Below are positions 1 through 10,070 of a DNA stretch of 64,000 nucleotides, piece by piece. Each line of letters opens with the position of its first letter. The first letter of the stretch is position 1. The stretch comes from Lunularia cruciata. Taxonomy: Eukaryota > Streptophyta > Marchantiopsida > Lunulariales > Lunulariaceae. The stretch spans positions 8,556,001-8,620,000 of the forward strand of contig OX419760.1 of the NCBI GenBank assembly GCA_948567375.1, read 5' to 3'. The position numbers were made by a program, and so were the translations under genes. The notes under the pieces were generated by a model that worked only from the letters and a program-made list of their open reading frames with translations, did no database searches and had not been told where the DNA came from.

Positions 1-946
1 TGGATTCCAGATGACATAAGTCTAAGAACCACCATCCTAGCAAAAATGTCATAATTCTACCATTGCAGGTCACATTGGAGTGGACAAGACCTTGGATGCG
101 TCAAATGTCATTACTATTGGCCCAAGATGAGCAACGATGTGATGGAATATGTTTGGAGTTGCCTACTTTATCAAAAAAATAAGGCTTCTAATCAAACTCC
201 TCCAACCTCTTCCCACTCCTACATAACATTAGGAATAGGTAAGCATGGATTTAGTTTGTGAATTGCCCAAGACCACCTTTGGATTTGATTCTATTGTAGT
301 CTTTGTAGACCCACTCAACAAAATGATTCAAGTGAATCATACCACCAAGGATGTGACTGCCCCGCAATTAGCACAATTATACTTAGATGCAATCTTTTCC
401 CACCATGGCTTGTCTCAAGTGCTCATCATAGAGAGAAGCACTCAACTCACTAGTTTGTTTTGGAGAACACTCTTTAGGTTCTTCAAAACCAAATTGGCCA
501 TATACATAGCTTACCATACACAAACCAATGGACAAATAGAGAGGGAAAATTGCACTATTGAGGACATGCTTTGAGGTTTTACTTTGGATGAGCAAGAGAG
601 TTGGGACCGCTAACTCCCATTGGTGGAATTTTCTTACAACAATTCAATGATTGCTTGTACATAAGTCACACCATTCTTCCTCATGTATGGAGAGCATCCT
701 TTGACAAGCTTGATGAAGGTCCATCCGATTGCTATCAAGGTTGACACTATCAACACTTTTGTTTCTAGAGTCCAACAGGATGTGGAGAACTCTAAGCATA
801 GGTTGTAGATTGCTCAAAATTGGTAGAAGCAATATGCAAATGCACACCGCTAACACATGGAGTTCAATGTGGGAGATCAAGTTTGGCTATCAACCACCAA
901 CCTCAAGTTATTTGGTTCTCATAAGCTCAGACCTTGTTTCCTTGGA
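1..946 (+). pseudogene. Chromovirus-like Ty3/gypsy integrase fragment
   Basis: Relic of a retrotransposon integrase. A damaged H2C2 zinc-binding module lies near 60-160 (HYYWPKMSNDVMEYVWSC), followed by the catalytic core at 245-574 and a C-terminal part reaching the LKLFGSHKLRPCFLGP-type end near 930. The first catalytic Asp (MDLVCELP) and the Glu (TNGQIERENC) are visible. The second Asp, normally in an SDR motif, reads IIERS, so Asp is replaced by Glu. Stops occur near 574, 611, 661 and 808. The 5' end is outside the window and the 3' end is cut by the A-family leader at about 947. The lineage call rests on the linker and C-terminal style typical of chromoviruses and is moderate. Confidence 0.7.
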
Positions 947-1702
947 CCTTCTACCTAATGTAGAATTGAATGCGGAACATTATCTTGCACTCTAGAGAGG
1001 TCCCGACAATAAAACAAAAAATGTGGGCCGGCTTGTCTCTCACTCAAGATGAACCTCTAATGGCTATTATGGTAGCACACCGTGGACTAAGAAGGCAAAG
1101 AGCACCAACTCCATCATATTCCTCCAAGGCTAACACTCCAAGACTCAAGACATTGCTCACTAGAGAACTCAATGAGAGAGAGATAGTTGCAAATGAAAGG
1201 ATGATGAGTACCTCATCACCCCTAGTTTATATATTTGTGAAATAATTATGTACCAAAGTTACTAATTACTAGAGTAACTCAAGTTACTAGGCTAAAAGTC
1301 AAATAATGTCAAAAAGCTAAAGGAATATCCATACTCATGGGAATATTCTCCTAAACATATGGTCTTAACTTGACCTAACCATTAAGTCAAAGATTCTTTC
1401 ACATGGGCTATCCTTGGACTATAGAAGAATCCAAAACAAAAAGCTTGTGGGTCCAAGCATTCTTAACTCTTTCTCAGTCAGACACTTAGGAATAATACCA
1501 AGTCAATACACTAGAATTCAAAATAATGATGCTCATCTTTTTTACTTCCTCTAAAGTAAGGTTCCTTCTATCTTAGCTATGACTAACTTTAGATTATCAT
1601 GACTAAGGTAGAACTATCCTTTATTTTTATATAAATAATATCTCTCAAGTACTTGTAATATCAATATCACAATACCACACACATGCGCAAATGGGTGTTA
1701 CA
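947..1702 (-). mobile_element. Family A gypsy element, 5' LTR and leader only (A0)
   Basis: Minus-strand A-family LTR at 1022-1702 (681 bp, TGTAACACCC at its start on the minus strand, CCGGCCCACA at its end), followed by about 75 bp of leader with the primer-site region at 999-1020. It matches the LTRs at 18982, 25504, 32634 and 47408. The rest of the element is missing: at about 947 the leader abuts an unrelated integrase relic. At 1703 the LTR abuts the integrase of element D, so this copy most likely inserted into D and later lost its body. Both boundaries were placed by comparison with the other A copies. Confidence 0.8.
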
Positions 1703-2380
1703 AAATGCATTCTCCAAAACACATCCGTGGTACTCACCATTTGCATCTGGAATATTTGGTCCATTGGAAAGGGTACCCACTATATGAGGCAACACGGGAG
1801 CTAACAGCAAACTTGACCAACACACCAATGTTAGGTAATAGGTGTAATTGTGGTAGGAGTATTAAATGATGCTCTAACTTGGTCACAAACCACACATCTG
1901 GCAACAAACTACTTTACATCAATTTGTATATTGTGCCACCAATAATGACTTTGGAGCAAGCTATATGTATGCTTTACTCCAAAATATCCTAGCTCCTCAT
2001 GAGCATGATAGACCAACTGTGGTCTCTAAGATGGAGGTAATACTACTCGCACTCTATCATCCTCCCATGCATGAAGAAGGTGTTTTCCTTCCAATCTAAA
2101 CTATCTGGTTGAAGAACATGGTATCTCTCCTTGGCTCCAACTATGCCACCCACAACACTAGTGCAAAGATAGTCCATCATTAAGACATCATCATGAATGT
2201 TTTGCTGAATTGTACCACTATCTCCACTCTTGGGATTTATGACCTCAATAACTCCTTTTGTATGCACTAAGAGAGATACCACCAAAGCCTCATAAAATAT
2301 ATAGAGAAAGGTAGATGCATGCCAACCTGGCACCATCTCCTCATCAGTCTTACCATGCCAACGTGATCCGTTCTAATCTT
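1703..2380 (-). pseudogene. Element D linker, integrase zinc finger and core start
   Basis: From 2380 down the reading passes a linker (open at 2336-2043), then a LRDHS...AHEELG-like stretch, then the H2C2 zinc finger (WWHNIQIDVK...CVVCDQVRA, about 1950-1870), then a decayed start of the catalytic core up to 1703. A stop sits in the zinc finger where YVA would be expected. The domain normally inserts element DNA into the host genome. The core is truncated by the LTR of A0, so no catalytic triad can be assembled. Confidence 0.65.
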
Positions 2381-2389
2381 GTTGGCTAA

Positions 2390-2910
2390 GACATGAGTTT
2401 CTACTCAACCCATTTGCATTATGGTTCACCATTCCAGATCTATGAATAACCGTGAAATCATCCTCCTATAAAATCAAAGCCCATCATGTTAGCTTCCTTG
2501 AAAAATTGTTGGACTTCATCAACCACTTAAGTGGTTGATGATTAGTGAGAGTGAAGGGGTTACCAAATAGGTAACATCAGAAATGTGCTATTGCCCAAAC
2601 TGCTATCAAGCACTCTCTCATTTGAACTATATGTTGCCTCCAATGAATTGTTGAGCAACTAGCATAGGCCACCACAAACTCCTTCCCCTCATCATCATGT
2701 TGGGTGAGCACTACTCTAAGTCCCAACATACTCCAACCAATGTGAACCTAAAATGACCGTCCATACTTGATGCACATCTGCATATCTATGGAGTTGTTAT
2801 GCATATCCTTCTTGGTTTTCATCACTGTAGTTGATGCATACTCTCGATGTGCAATCTCTACCAATCCAACCTCAAAAAGGTCTCTACTCCGGCTTTGAAT
2901 CAATGTTCTC
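2390..2910 (-). pseudogene. Element D RT remnant fused to RNase H
   Basis: Near 2900-2780 the minus strand reads a start-of-RT motif (GLVEIAHREYASTTVM, KKDMHNN, then a degenerate MCGDYR-type end) and then jumps directly to the RNase H entry motif (KYGRSF, GWSMLGLRVVLTQHDDEG). RNase H continues with an ECLIAVWAIAHF-like core, LTNHQPLKWLM and a VNHNANGLSRN end near 2400. The RT palm, including the catalytic DD, is missing, so roughly 200 residues appear deleted. Gypsy RNase H removes the RNA strand during replication. Several in-frame stops are present. Confidence 0.7.
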
Positions 2911-3444
2911 TCCATGCCACTATATCAATAAAGACAACAGAAAACTTGTGTATCACTAATTAGCTCAATCTAAATACTAGGTCCTTTTAGAGCATCCAAA
3001 TCCTTCATAATAAAGGCAAAACAACTTGTGTAGCACATCAAGAACCTCCAAACTCTCCATCTTTCCCCTCTTGTAAGCTTGGGTCCCAAATCTGGCTCCC
3101 AAGTACCCTCTATAACTGATGTAGGAGTCAAAGACATACTAGCTGGCTACTACACTAGGCCCTTAAGAGTAGTAGTGTCATGCTCCCAACCACTAGAGGT
3201 CCCAACCTCAATGCAAAAACTCCCTTCACTCGGGCTGCAAGCTCCATACGTCCTCTAATTGCATCCCAAGTAGACCAAGAGTATAATCCCAATAGACCAT
3301 GCTTACTTGGATGGATTCCAAGTAGACCACTCTCCCTAGTAGCCACTGGTTGTGTCCCAAGATTACCCTATCCACTCAATCCATCACCCCCTGCATGTGC
3401 CTGAATTGTCCTAATAGGCAAAGATCTCACAAGTGTCTTAGTGA
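2911..3444 (-). pseudogene. Element D linker between methyltransferase and RT
   Basis: Low-complexity, stop-ridden sequence joining the methyltransferase end to the RT start. It is recognisable as element sequence because part of it (about 3300-2990) recurs in diverged form on the same strand at 8880-8640, including an ILEVLK/SLEVLD-like stretch. No domain is recognised. It is probably a flexible linker of the polyprotein. Confidence 0.45.
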
Positions 3445-4530
3445 TGATGCCTATTAGCACATCCTACACTACTCTACCCAGCCAAGGCTCACAATCTTGG
3501 TCAAACAACTTAGGTCCATAGCTTGATGTAACACCTAATGCCTAGATGGCTCTAACACTACTAGAACAACAATAATATTGGTGCAAAACCCCATTGCTTG
3601 CTCTCTCTCATTGGCATTGGGCTCCACCAACTGCTATAATTGTGAGTCCCAAACAAGTCTAGGTCCACCCTCTCAAAAAGCAAGAGAGCCTAAGAAACTC
3701 ATAAGTGTGGGAAGAGCACCTCAAAGTTGTCCAACTAGGTTCACCATTGCCATAGATGACCTATCAGCCACTACCACGGTCTAAGACTAACACCCAACAT
3801 CCAAGATGTCATCAATAGTGAGGTGGTCTAGTCATTGAATCCCATCATAAGAACACTGTACACACTCTTTAGGTAAGAAGTATATCCACCAAAGACAAAG
3901 ATAATGAGCTCATGATCCTACTCTAGTTGCATCCAACAACATGATAGGTCCCATCCAAGAATGGACTTGATGTGTACTTGCCACCACTTGGGTGCAAGAA
4001 TCACCCATCAAAGAGATGTTTTCCAAAATGTAAGTTGGAGAAATGACTAATGAATCTAGAGATGTTGTAGTATCCATAACATCTCTCAAAACACACTAGA
4101 ATGGGGATCTTGAAGACCCAAACCTTGGCCATCATGTATATGTCCCTAACATGGCCATCCAAAGATCACTTAATAAATAGGACCATGTTTCTCCAAATCC
4201 TACGCCCCTATCAAGGAAATATCTACTTATAGGGTCTTTTGGTAACCCTTGACTATTGATATTGGTAATAACTTAGGATATTGATAGGCCAAGTGTGCCA
4301 CATGATGTAAAGAGACTTGCCTAGTAGTCTCATCCTTCTCTACATACAAGTACCTTTGTACTTGTATACTCACCTATAGTACCACAACTAGTCCAATGCT
4401 AATCCCACTAAACAACTCCAATAGACATATTCCCTCTACTACATAGTGCCAAGAAATGAGTGTGGTGTTCAAAGGAGTCAATTTTATCAACTCCGGAGGC
4501 TCATTCTCACATTAGTCTCCTGGTGGTACA
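3445..4530 (-). pseudogene. Cytosine-C5 DNA methyltransferase domain carried by gypsy element D
   Basis: C5-methyltransferases transfer a methyl group from S-adenosylmethionine to cytosine. The minus strand shows the family motifs in order. Motif I is LELFSGI (4401-4421), followed by YLYVEKD. Motif IV is a GWPC (4149-4160) with the catalytic Cys codon kept, followed by a stop (4146-4148) where Gln is expected (CAG or CAA to TAG type), then GQGLGLQDPHSSVF. Motif VI is PTYILENI (Glu-Asn-Ile at 4015-4023). A LLDATRVGS stretch follows, then NLVGQ...ALPTL, EPNANEREQAMGF (about 3625-3587) and HQAMDL near 3515. Motif VI is in a different frame from motif IV, so at least one frameshift has occurred along with several stops. 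The copy is dead but the fold is unmistakable. Confidence 0.82.
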
Positions 4531-5494
4531 AAGGCTCCACTCCAAGCTTGTTGCACAAACTGATCCGCATGCTACTACAATGCCTCCTTTGAGCTCCACC
4601 TTGGAACATCCAAGGTGGATGGAAAAATCCCACTTGTACTCCAAATCTGAGTGATCTCCTTTGGTATTGGAGTATCCTCTTCATGGGCATTCCTTCCAAT
4701 AAGTCACCAGGCCAAGTAATAGAACCACTTAAAGTTGAAACTGATGTTGCCAGGGTCTTAGACTAAAGTGAGCCAAGACTTCCACTACTAAAGCATATTG
4801 GTAGGCAACATAGTTTTTCCTCACCTACCTACCAACCTGGTCTATAGGAGGTTGTCTCCTCCCAATAGTCAATATTGAAACCCATGTGGTATAACATTGC
4901 TCCCCCAACTACTACATCATATGACTCAACTATTGTCGCAATGGCCTGAGCTCTCACCATAGAACTATCAATTGAATGACCAAGTTGATTTTAAACAACA
5001 AGCTCTCCACACGTGATGATTGTGTAGAACCACTCCCTAGAGATGTTTGGATCTAAAATAGACACCTCTCCACATTGGTATTTTATAACTCTCGACTAAC
5101 AACTATAACCTTCCTCACCATAAGAAACTATGCACCAAAGTCTAGTAAGACCCTCTATGGTCTGTAGATTTTCTTTGAAGGTCCCACCAAAAAAAAATCC
5201 TCCTTTGGTTATCCAATATGACAACTCTAGATGTAAATTGAACTTGCTCAAGGCCAGTCTAGTTGGTAACTCCTCCAATTGAGCCATTTCTGCCCACCAT
5301 AAGCCATTGGTCATTGAGTAGATCCTGTGCTTCTCAACCAAGTCAGCTCCACTATCAACCACCTCTACTTTATAAGTAGTAACCACATCATCCCTACTAT
5401 CACAAATTGTGGCAGCCAACCAAAACACTAGGGTTGGGTCAACTCCTAATATAAACATGTCACTGGTTGAGAACAAAGGATAATGCATAATCAA
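4531..5494 (-). pseudogene. Region N-terminal to the C5-methyltransferase in element D
   Basis: A 132-codon open stretch (5494-5096) is followed, after stops, by a protein-like run with REWFYTIITCGELVV, AIATIVESYDVVVGGAMLY, GFNIDYWEETTSYRPGW and WPGDLLEGMP (about 5070-4690). It leads into the C5-methyltransferase without a gap. I associate the DVVVGG...YRPGW style of sequence with the segment that precedes the methyltransferase in such elements, but I cannot name its fold. A retroviral-type protease would be expected between gag and this point and is not visible. Function unassigned. Confidence 0.5.
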
Positions 5495-7220
5495 TTGATT
5501 GTCTCCAATATCAGGCTAGACTCAATTGGTGTAGTAGCACATGGTTGACTAGTAATTAATCTATCATGCACCCCATCACCACCTATCACACCTACATTAT
5601 GACGGTTAGGAGGCATGGATGTCGTCTGTGGTGCCTTAGAGGGCATAAATGACTAGGGAAGTTTGACCTATCTACCAACCTCTCCTCTTTATGGGTCTAA
5701 TTCCACTAATGCTCCTTTAGGCTTTGGAACATGTATTGCATTCCTAGCCACTACAATAGATGCATCCTCCTGTGCTACTTCACACATGAAGTCCAAGACG
5801 TCTCTATCACCAACATATGAGGTGGAAGCCTTAGCACTAGAATCTGATCTCCTCTAAGCTATAGCCATGCTAGCCAATCTCTACTCCAAATACTCAATCC
5901 AAGTAGCCATGGCTGTATTGGAAGTAAGGGTAGGTACTACACTCCTACCAAGTGTAGATCCTCTACCACTACCTTGTACTCCATGACTTGGAGCTCCTTT
6001 ACCACCTGCCATAGTAGCCCTACCACTCTATAACTCCGGGTGCCATCCAAAGCATTGGTCACTTTTGTAACCAAATCTGTGGCAATGCTCACATTGTCTC
6101 TGTTTTGGCTATGATGCACTAAAGATATCAAGTAAATCACCCTAAGTGCACTCTCTCTGGTGGTGAGGTCCACCACAAGTTCAACAAGCAACATCACCAT
6201 TCACTGGCTACTACTGACCCAAAAATGAAGGTAAAGGTCTAGCTACAATAAGCCCTCCACTCACTCCATAGGATCTAGGCTCTCCATCCTATCCTCAAAA
6301 ACCAACATGGCGTGGTAGACTCTACTGCACTTTGGAAGGAGTAACAAATGTGGAAGAGATCTCCCTACCAAATCCATATGTCATCACTCTCTCCTCCACC
6401 ATGTTGAGCTCAATATGCTCAACCAAACCAAAGACCACTACCAAAGTAGGCAAAGTAGCTTGTTATAATGTAGCATCATAGACTCTACATTGCAACTCCC
6501 TATCTAGTATCCCACACCAAAATTAGACTGCGTGGGCCTCAATAACTCCTTGAGTAAAACTGATCAGACATCTTATGTGAGTGTATGCCTTGCGTAGGCT
6601 TTCCAACCTTCCATTGTAACTCCTACAAGCTCCTCTACTTATCAATCCACACTTCCTAGTAGTTTTGCCTCAAACACTAGAAGAACTCCACCATGGGATT
6701 AAACCCTGGTACTACACCACCTCTTGTAGTGCTACCTCCACTCGTAGTAGCACCATCTCTAAGAGATCCACCAATGCTATTAGAGCTAGAACTTATGGGT
6801 ACAACCAATCTACCCTTAGAAATTGAGCCTAAAGTGATGGAGACAAAGTTTGGAGACCATTATTGTCTCCATAGCTCAATCTCCTCCAAGTTAGCTCTAC
6901 TGAACTCATGATAGTTGTCCATTGGTGTACCTTCCAAGGGTTGAAACAACTTCTTCCATGCCATGAAGGGTGTGAACAACGTAGGGTTCCACATCTACTA
7001 TAGATTGCACTAACAATCAGATGCCTAGATGAAGTCATCCAACTCAATAGTACCCACTATACTAGAGTAATGCCTAGGGCTTTTGGAGGCCCCATAAACC
7101 TTGTCCATATCCTACAACAATGATGCGGACACACCAAGTGCACTCTCAACTGAATCAGCTCTTGTATCAAACTCCAACTCAAAGTCAATCTCCTCTCTCA
7201 TTGGGACCTGAGATACATAC
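5495..7220 (-). pseudogene. Element D gag with CCHC-like zinc knuckle
   Basis: The nucleocapsid/capsid part of element D. The reading starts near 7215 (VPMREEIDFELEFDTRADS), passes ELDDFI and FMAWKKLFQPLEGTPMDNYH (about 7010-6910), a capsid-like stretch (6700-6380), and ends in a knuckle CEHCHRFGYKSDQCFGWHPEL-like block (about 6110-6040) in which Cys-X2-Cys and the later Cys are kept while the usual His is Tyr. At least ten stops interrupt it. The 5870-5495 part is Ser/Pro/Thr-rich noise without a recognisable domain. Confidence 0.5.
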
Positions 7221-8325
7221 TAATAGCAAATACCACTCCAAGTGAACCCACTATGTATTGCAATGCTATCTCCTCTAGAATCCCCAAAGAAATTAGTTGT
7301 AACAAAGTAACAAGAAATTGCAAACCTTAACTGTAACCACCACAAGTACCACACCAAGTGCAAACACTATCAACTTAACATCATATACTAATGTAGCTCT
7401 AACTATGACAATAAATTAGGCGAAAGGGAAACTTGTAACCTGCCACCACGACATGCACTCTCATCGTTTTCATGTCATCACTTCTTGCCTCATCGGGTAG
7501 AAACACAAGTAGTCTGATTAGTCATCACTCCAACCTCACTACCGTGAATACACTAGAGCACCAATGCTCTAAAGTCAGGGCAACTCACACAAACATGGTG
7601 GACAAACATAAAGTAGATAAAGTAGGAGGAGCTTTTTACATTCCATTCACAAGAAGGCTAAACAAAAACCCTTCATCTCATAAATCAACACCTGCCTGAC
7701 TCTACCATCATTTTTCATTTGACATAATCAAAGTACCTATCTACTTCATAAGCTACAAGGATCATTGAAAATGGGATCAAACTTCCCTCTTGCCAAAATT
7801 TGACGTAAACCTTCCATGAAATTTGACATATTTTCTAACATACAATCTGATGTAAATCCCTAAGATTGAATGACTGCCAAATCCTTTGCTAGATCTCCAT
7901 TTAAGCCAAATTAGAAAGGGATCTTCAAATCTCTAATTCATGAGAATTGGTTCACAACTCCATCTTCAATTTTTTTCCTTCAAGCTCAATTTGCACCAAA
8001 TTGGTCTTGTGTTCACTTCTTGAGCTCAAAATGAACACTACTATTTGAAATTGACTCTCTCTAACTCCAAATTTGGGCAACACTTCTGCACATGATCATT
8101 CTCATGGCAACCTAAACTACAATCAAGGTACCAAGATCCATTGGCCTTGGAGATACCACCAACACCCTCAGTTCTTGCACTCAATTTCCTCCTAACTCTC
8201 ACTTCTCTAATGTATTCAGTTTATTCACAACTCAAATCACACTCAATCTGATCAATACTCGATCTATCACTCAATAATCCACCAACAACTAGGCATTGAT
8301 TATAGTCAAGCCACACCCACTCTAG
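7221..8325 (-). other. Non-coding sequence upstream of element D gag
   Basis: No gene seen. The part at about 8340-8220 (minus strand) is repeated in diverged form on the plus strand at 48113-48240: both have GGAGTCTC followed by CTAGAGTGGGT and TGGCTTGA. This stretch may be LTR or leader sequence of the D family, but no TG/CA ends, primer site or second LTR could be fixed. Confidence 0.35.
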
Positions 8326-8880
8326 TTATGAGACTCCAGGTGATGCTCCTTGGCTTTCTATCCACTCTAGCAAGGAACTCAAAGGATTAACATCAGAGAA
8401 GTGAGCTCTTTGCAGCTGCACTTCCAAGGTATACCTTTGATTTTGACCTTGATCTCCAACTCTAATGGTCTCATTGAGGGCACACTCAACGGTGCAAACA
8501 ATACAAGTGACGATGAGCCCTACCATGTAGTCAGTACCCCAAATAGGAAATCTGACCGTCAATAAGTAGTTTGTGAGTAATTGCCAAAATACTCTTGACT
8601 ACCAGCACTATTACTCTAGAGTCCAAGCAATCTAGGTGCAATGGTACATATGGTGTGATAAGAGCTCCTAAATTCTTCATGTTGAAGGTAAAAAAAATCT
8701 TTAATTACTTAAGAACCTCCAAAATTTATGTCTCTTCCCTCTTGTCAACTAGGGTCCAATGTTTGGCATCCAAGTATCATATGTACAAGTGGATGATGCA
8801 TTGATTGGTTGCCAAATCAAAACCTTGGGAGTAGTACTAACATTAAACTCCATCTACTCTAACCACAAGCTCTATAGGTC
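8326..8880 (-). pseudogene. Second, diverged fragment of the element D polyprotein
   Basis: The minus strand from 8880 repeats part of the D linker (compare 3300-2990). It shares an ILEVLK core and the spacing of flanking residues, then continues into an open 78-codon stretch (8562-8326) with a VQLQRAHFSDVNPLSSLLEW run that has no counterpart in the D copy. It lies upstream of D on the same strand, so it is either a tandem remnant or a rearranged piece. No function can be assigned. Confidence 0.4.
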
Positions 8881-9429
8881 CTCTAGCTACATCCCAAATA
8901 GACCAAGCTCCAAAGTAGACCATTCTCACTAAAAATCATTGGTTATGTACCAACAATACCACATATAGCAATACAATGTTGACCAAATTATAATATATCA
9001 ATAAGAAATAGATTAATGTAACAAGCATATGTTTAGAATGAAAAAATACAAAGAAAGGTGTCATGAATGTAGTTCTTTACTATCATGTCTTTAAGTTTGT
9101 AGGTAGAAACCACTCCCAAAAGAGGTAATGTCACCACAAAGTCACACCACAGAAAAAATAAAAGAAAAATCACACTCACAAAGGATAAATTTTAGCTAAA
9201 CTTTGAAAGTGATGATTCAACATAATGTGAAGATGATACTTCCATAAAACTAATGGTTCAAAGAACCATATTGTACCTTCCTAGAAGGTATGCGCTCTCC
9301 TAGAAATCTCTGCCCAAGGTATCAACCTTTGCCTTTGCCTTTGCCTTTGATTTTGTTAAATACTACAACATTACATGTCACTTAGTCCAGTCAAGGCATT
9401 ACTACTAGAAGATTGCACCAAGAATCAAA
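8881..9429. repeat. Non-coding stretch with a (CCTTTG)4 run
   Basis: No gene seen. Four perfect CCTTTG units lie at 9326-9349. The rest is AT-rich sequence without recognised structure. Confidence 0.5.
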
Positions 9430-10070
9430 GATGAAAATATGTTTGATGTATGTGTGAAGATGAAAAGAGAGTGCTCCGTCTCAAGCACAATAAAAAAAAT
9501 CGGACTTTGAGGAGCAATTGAAGGCTCAAGACAAAGAGGTGGACATCTTAAAAGGCAAACTGGAGAAAAACAAAGGTAATTCATATGTACCATAGAGGTC
9601 TAGCACAAAGAGTCCTAAACCATCACAAACATCTAGATCAAGAACCTTTCTACAAACTACAGCAAAAGGAAGAGGAAGAGGAGGTTGATCATGCATAAAT
9701 TTGGGAGGAAGTAATGACCAAACTTTAGGCTATGTGGACAAGCTTAGAGGAGGAGAAAAGGAGAATCCTTGCAAAAATAGAGGTGACAAGGGACCAGCTA
9801 GTTGGCATTGCATATGAGATAGTATGAGCATAGCCACACCATGTCAAGCTATGGGAGTTGAAGACACAAATCCACACCTTGGTAGCCAAGGTCTAATGAG
9901 CAGCTTATCAAACTCTTGGACCAGTTTAAGGAACATATGATGCCAAAATTCCAAGAATCAACCAATTTCTTACTCACAAACTTAGTAGCATATAAGAATA
10001 AGGTAGAATTGTTAATTAAGACCTATAGTGGCAATAGTAGTTCCTTGCAACACGCTCTTAGGAGGAAATG
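9430..10070 (+). pseudogene. Coiled-coil protein relic
   Basis: A charged, helix-forming protein remnant. Readable blocks are EQLKAQDKEVDILKGKLEKN (about 9510-9570), SLEEEKRRILAKIEVTRDQL followed by VGIAYEIV (9740-9830), HHVKLWELKTQIHTLVAK (9838-9890), and after a frame change LLDQFKEHMMPKFQESTNF and NLVAYKNKVELLIKTYSG (9915-10030), ending at a stop near 10070. Heptad-like spacing of Leu, Ile and Val with Lys/Glu between them indicates a coiled coil. It may be a gag-associated or LTR-encoded protein of another old retroelement. It does not align obviously with the LTR protein of element B beyond general coiled-coil character. Confidence 0.45.

Larger units (their letters stand above)
1703..7220 (-). 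mobile_element. Decayed Ty3/gypsy element D with methyltransferase region
   Basis: Reading the minus strand from 7220 down gives, in order: gag with a CCHC-like knuckle, an unassigned region, a methyltransferase-like region, a cytosine-C5 methyltransferase domain, the first motif of RT, RNase H, a linker, the integrase zinc finger and the start of the integrase core. Stops and frame changes are frequent, so this is an old inactive copy. Most of the RT is deleted. The integrase is cut by the A0 LTR at 1703. Neither LTR of D is recognised with confidence. Gypsy elements with an acquired C5-methyltransferase are known from charophyte algae and dinoflagellates; finding this arrangement beside a land-plant gene is notable. 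Confidence 0.75.

Noticed and set aside
5937-6200. 87-codon minus-strand ORF
   Set aside because: Out of frame with the gag zinc knuckle in the same place; composition is random.
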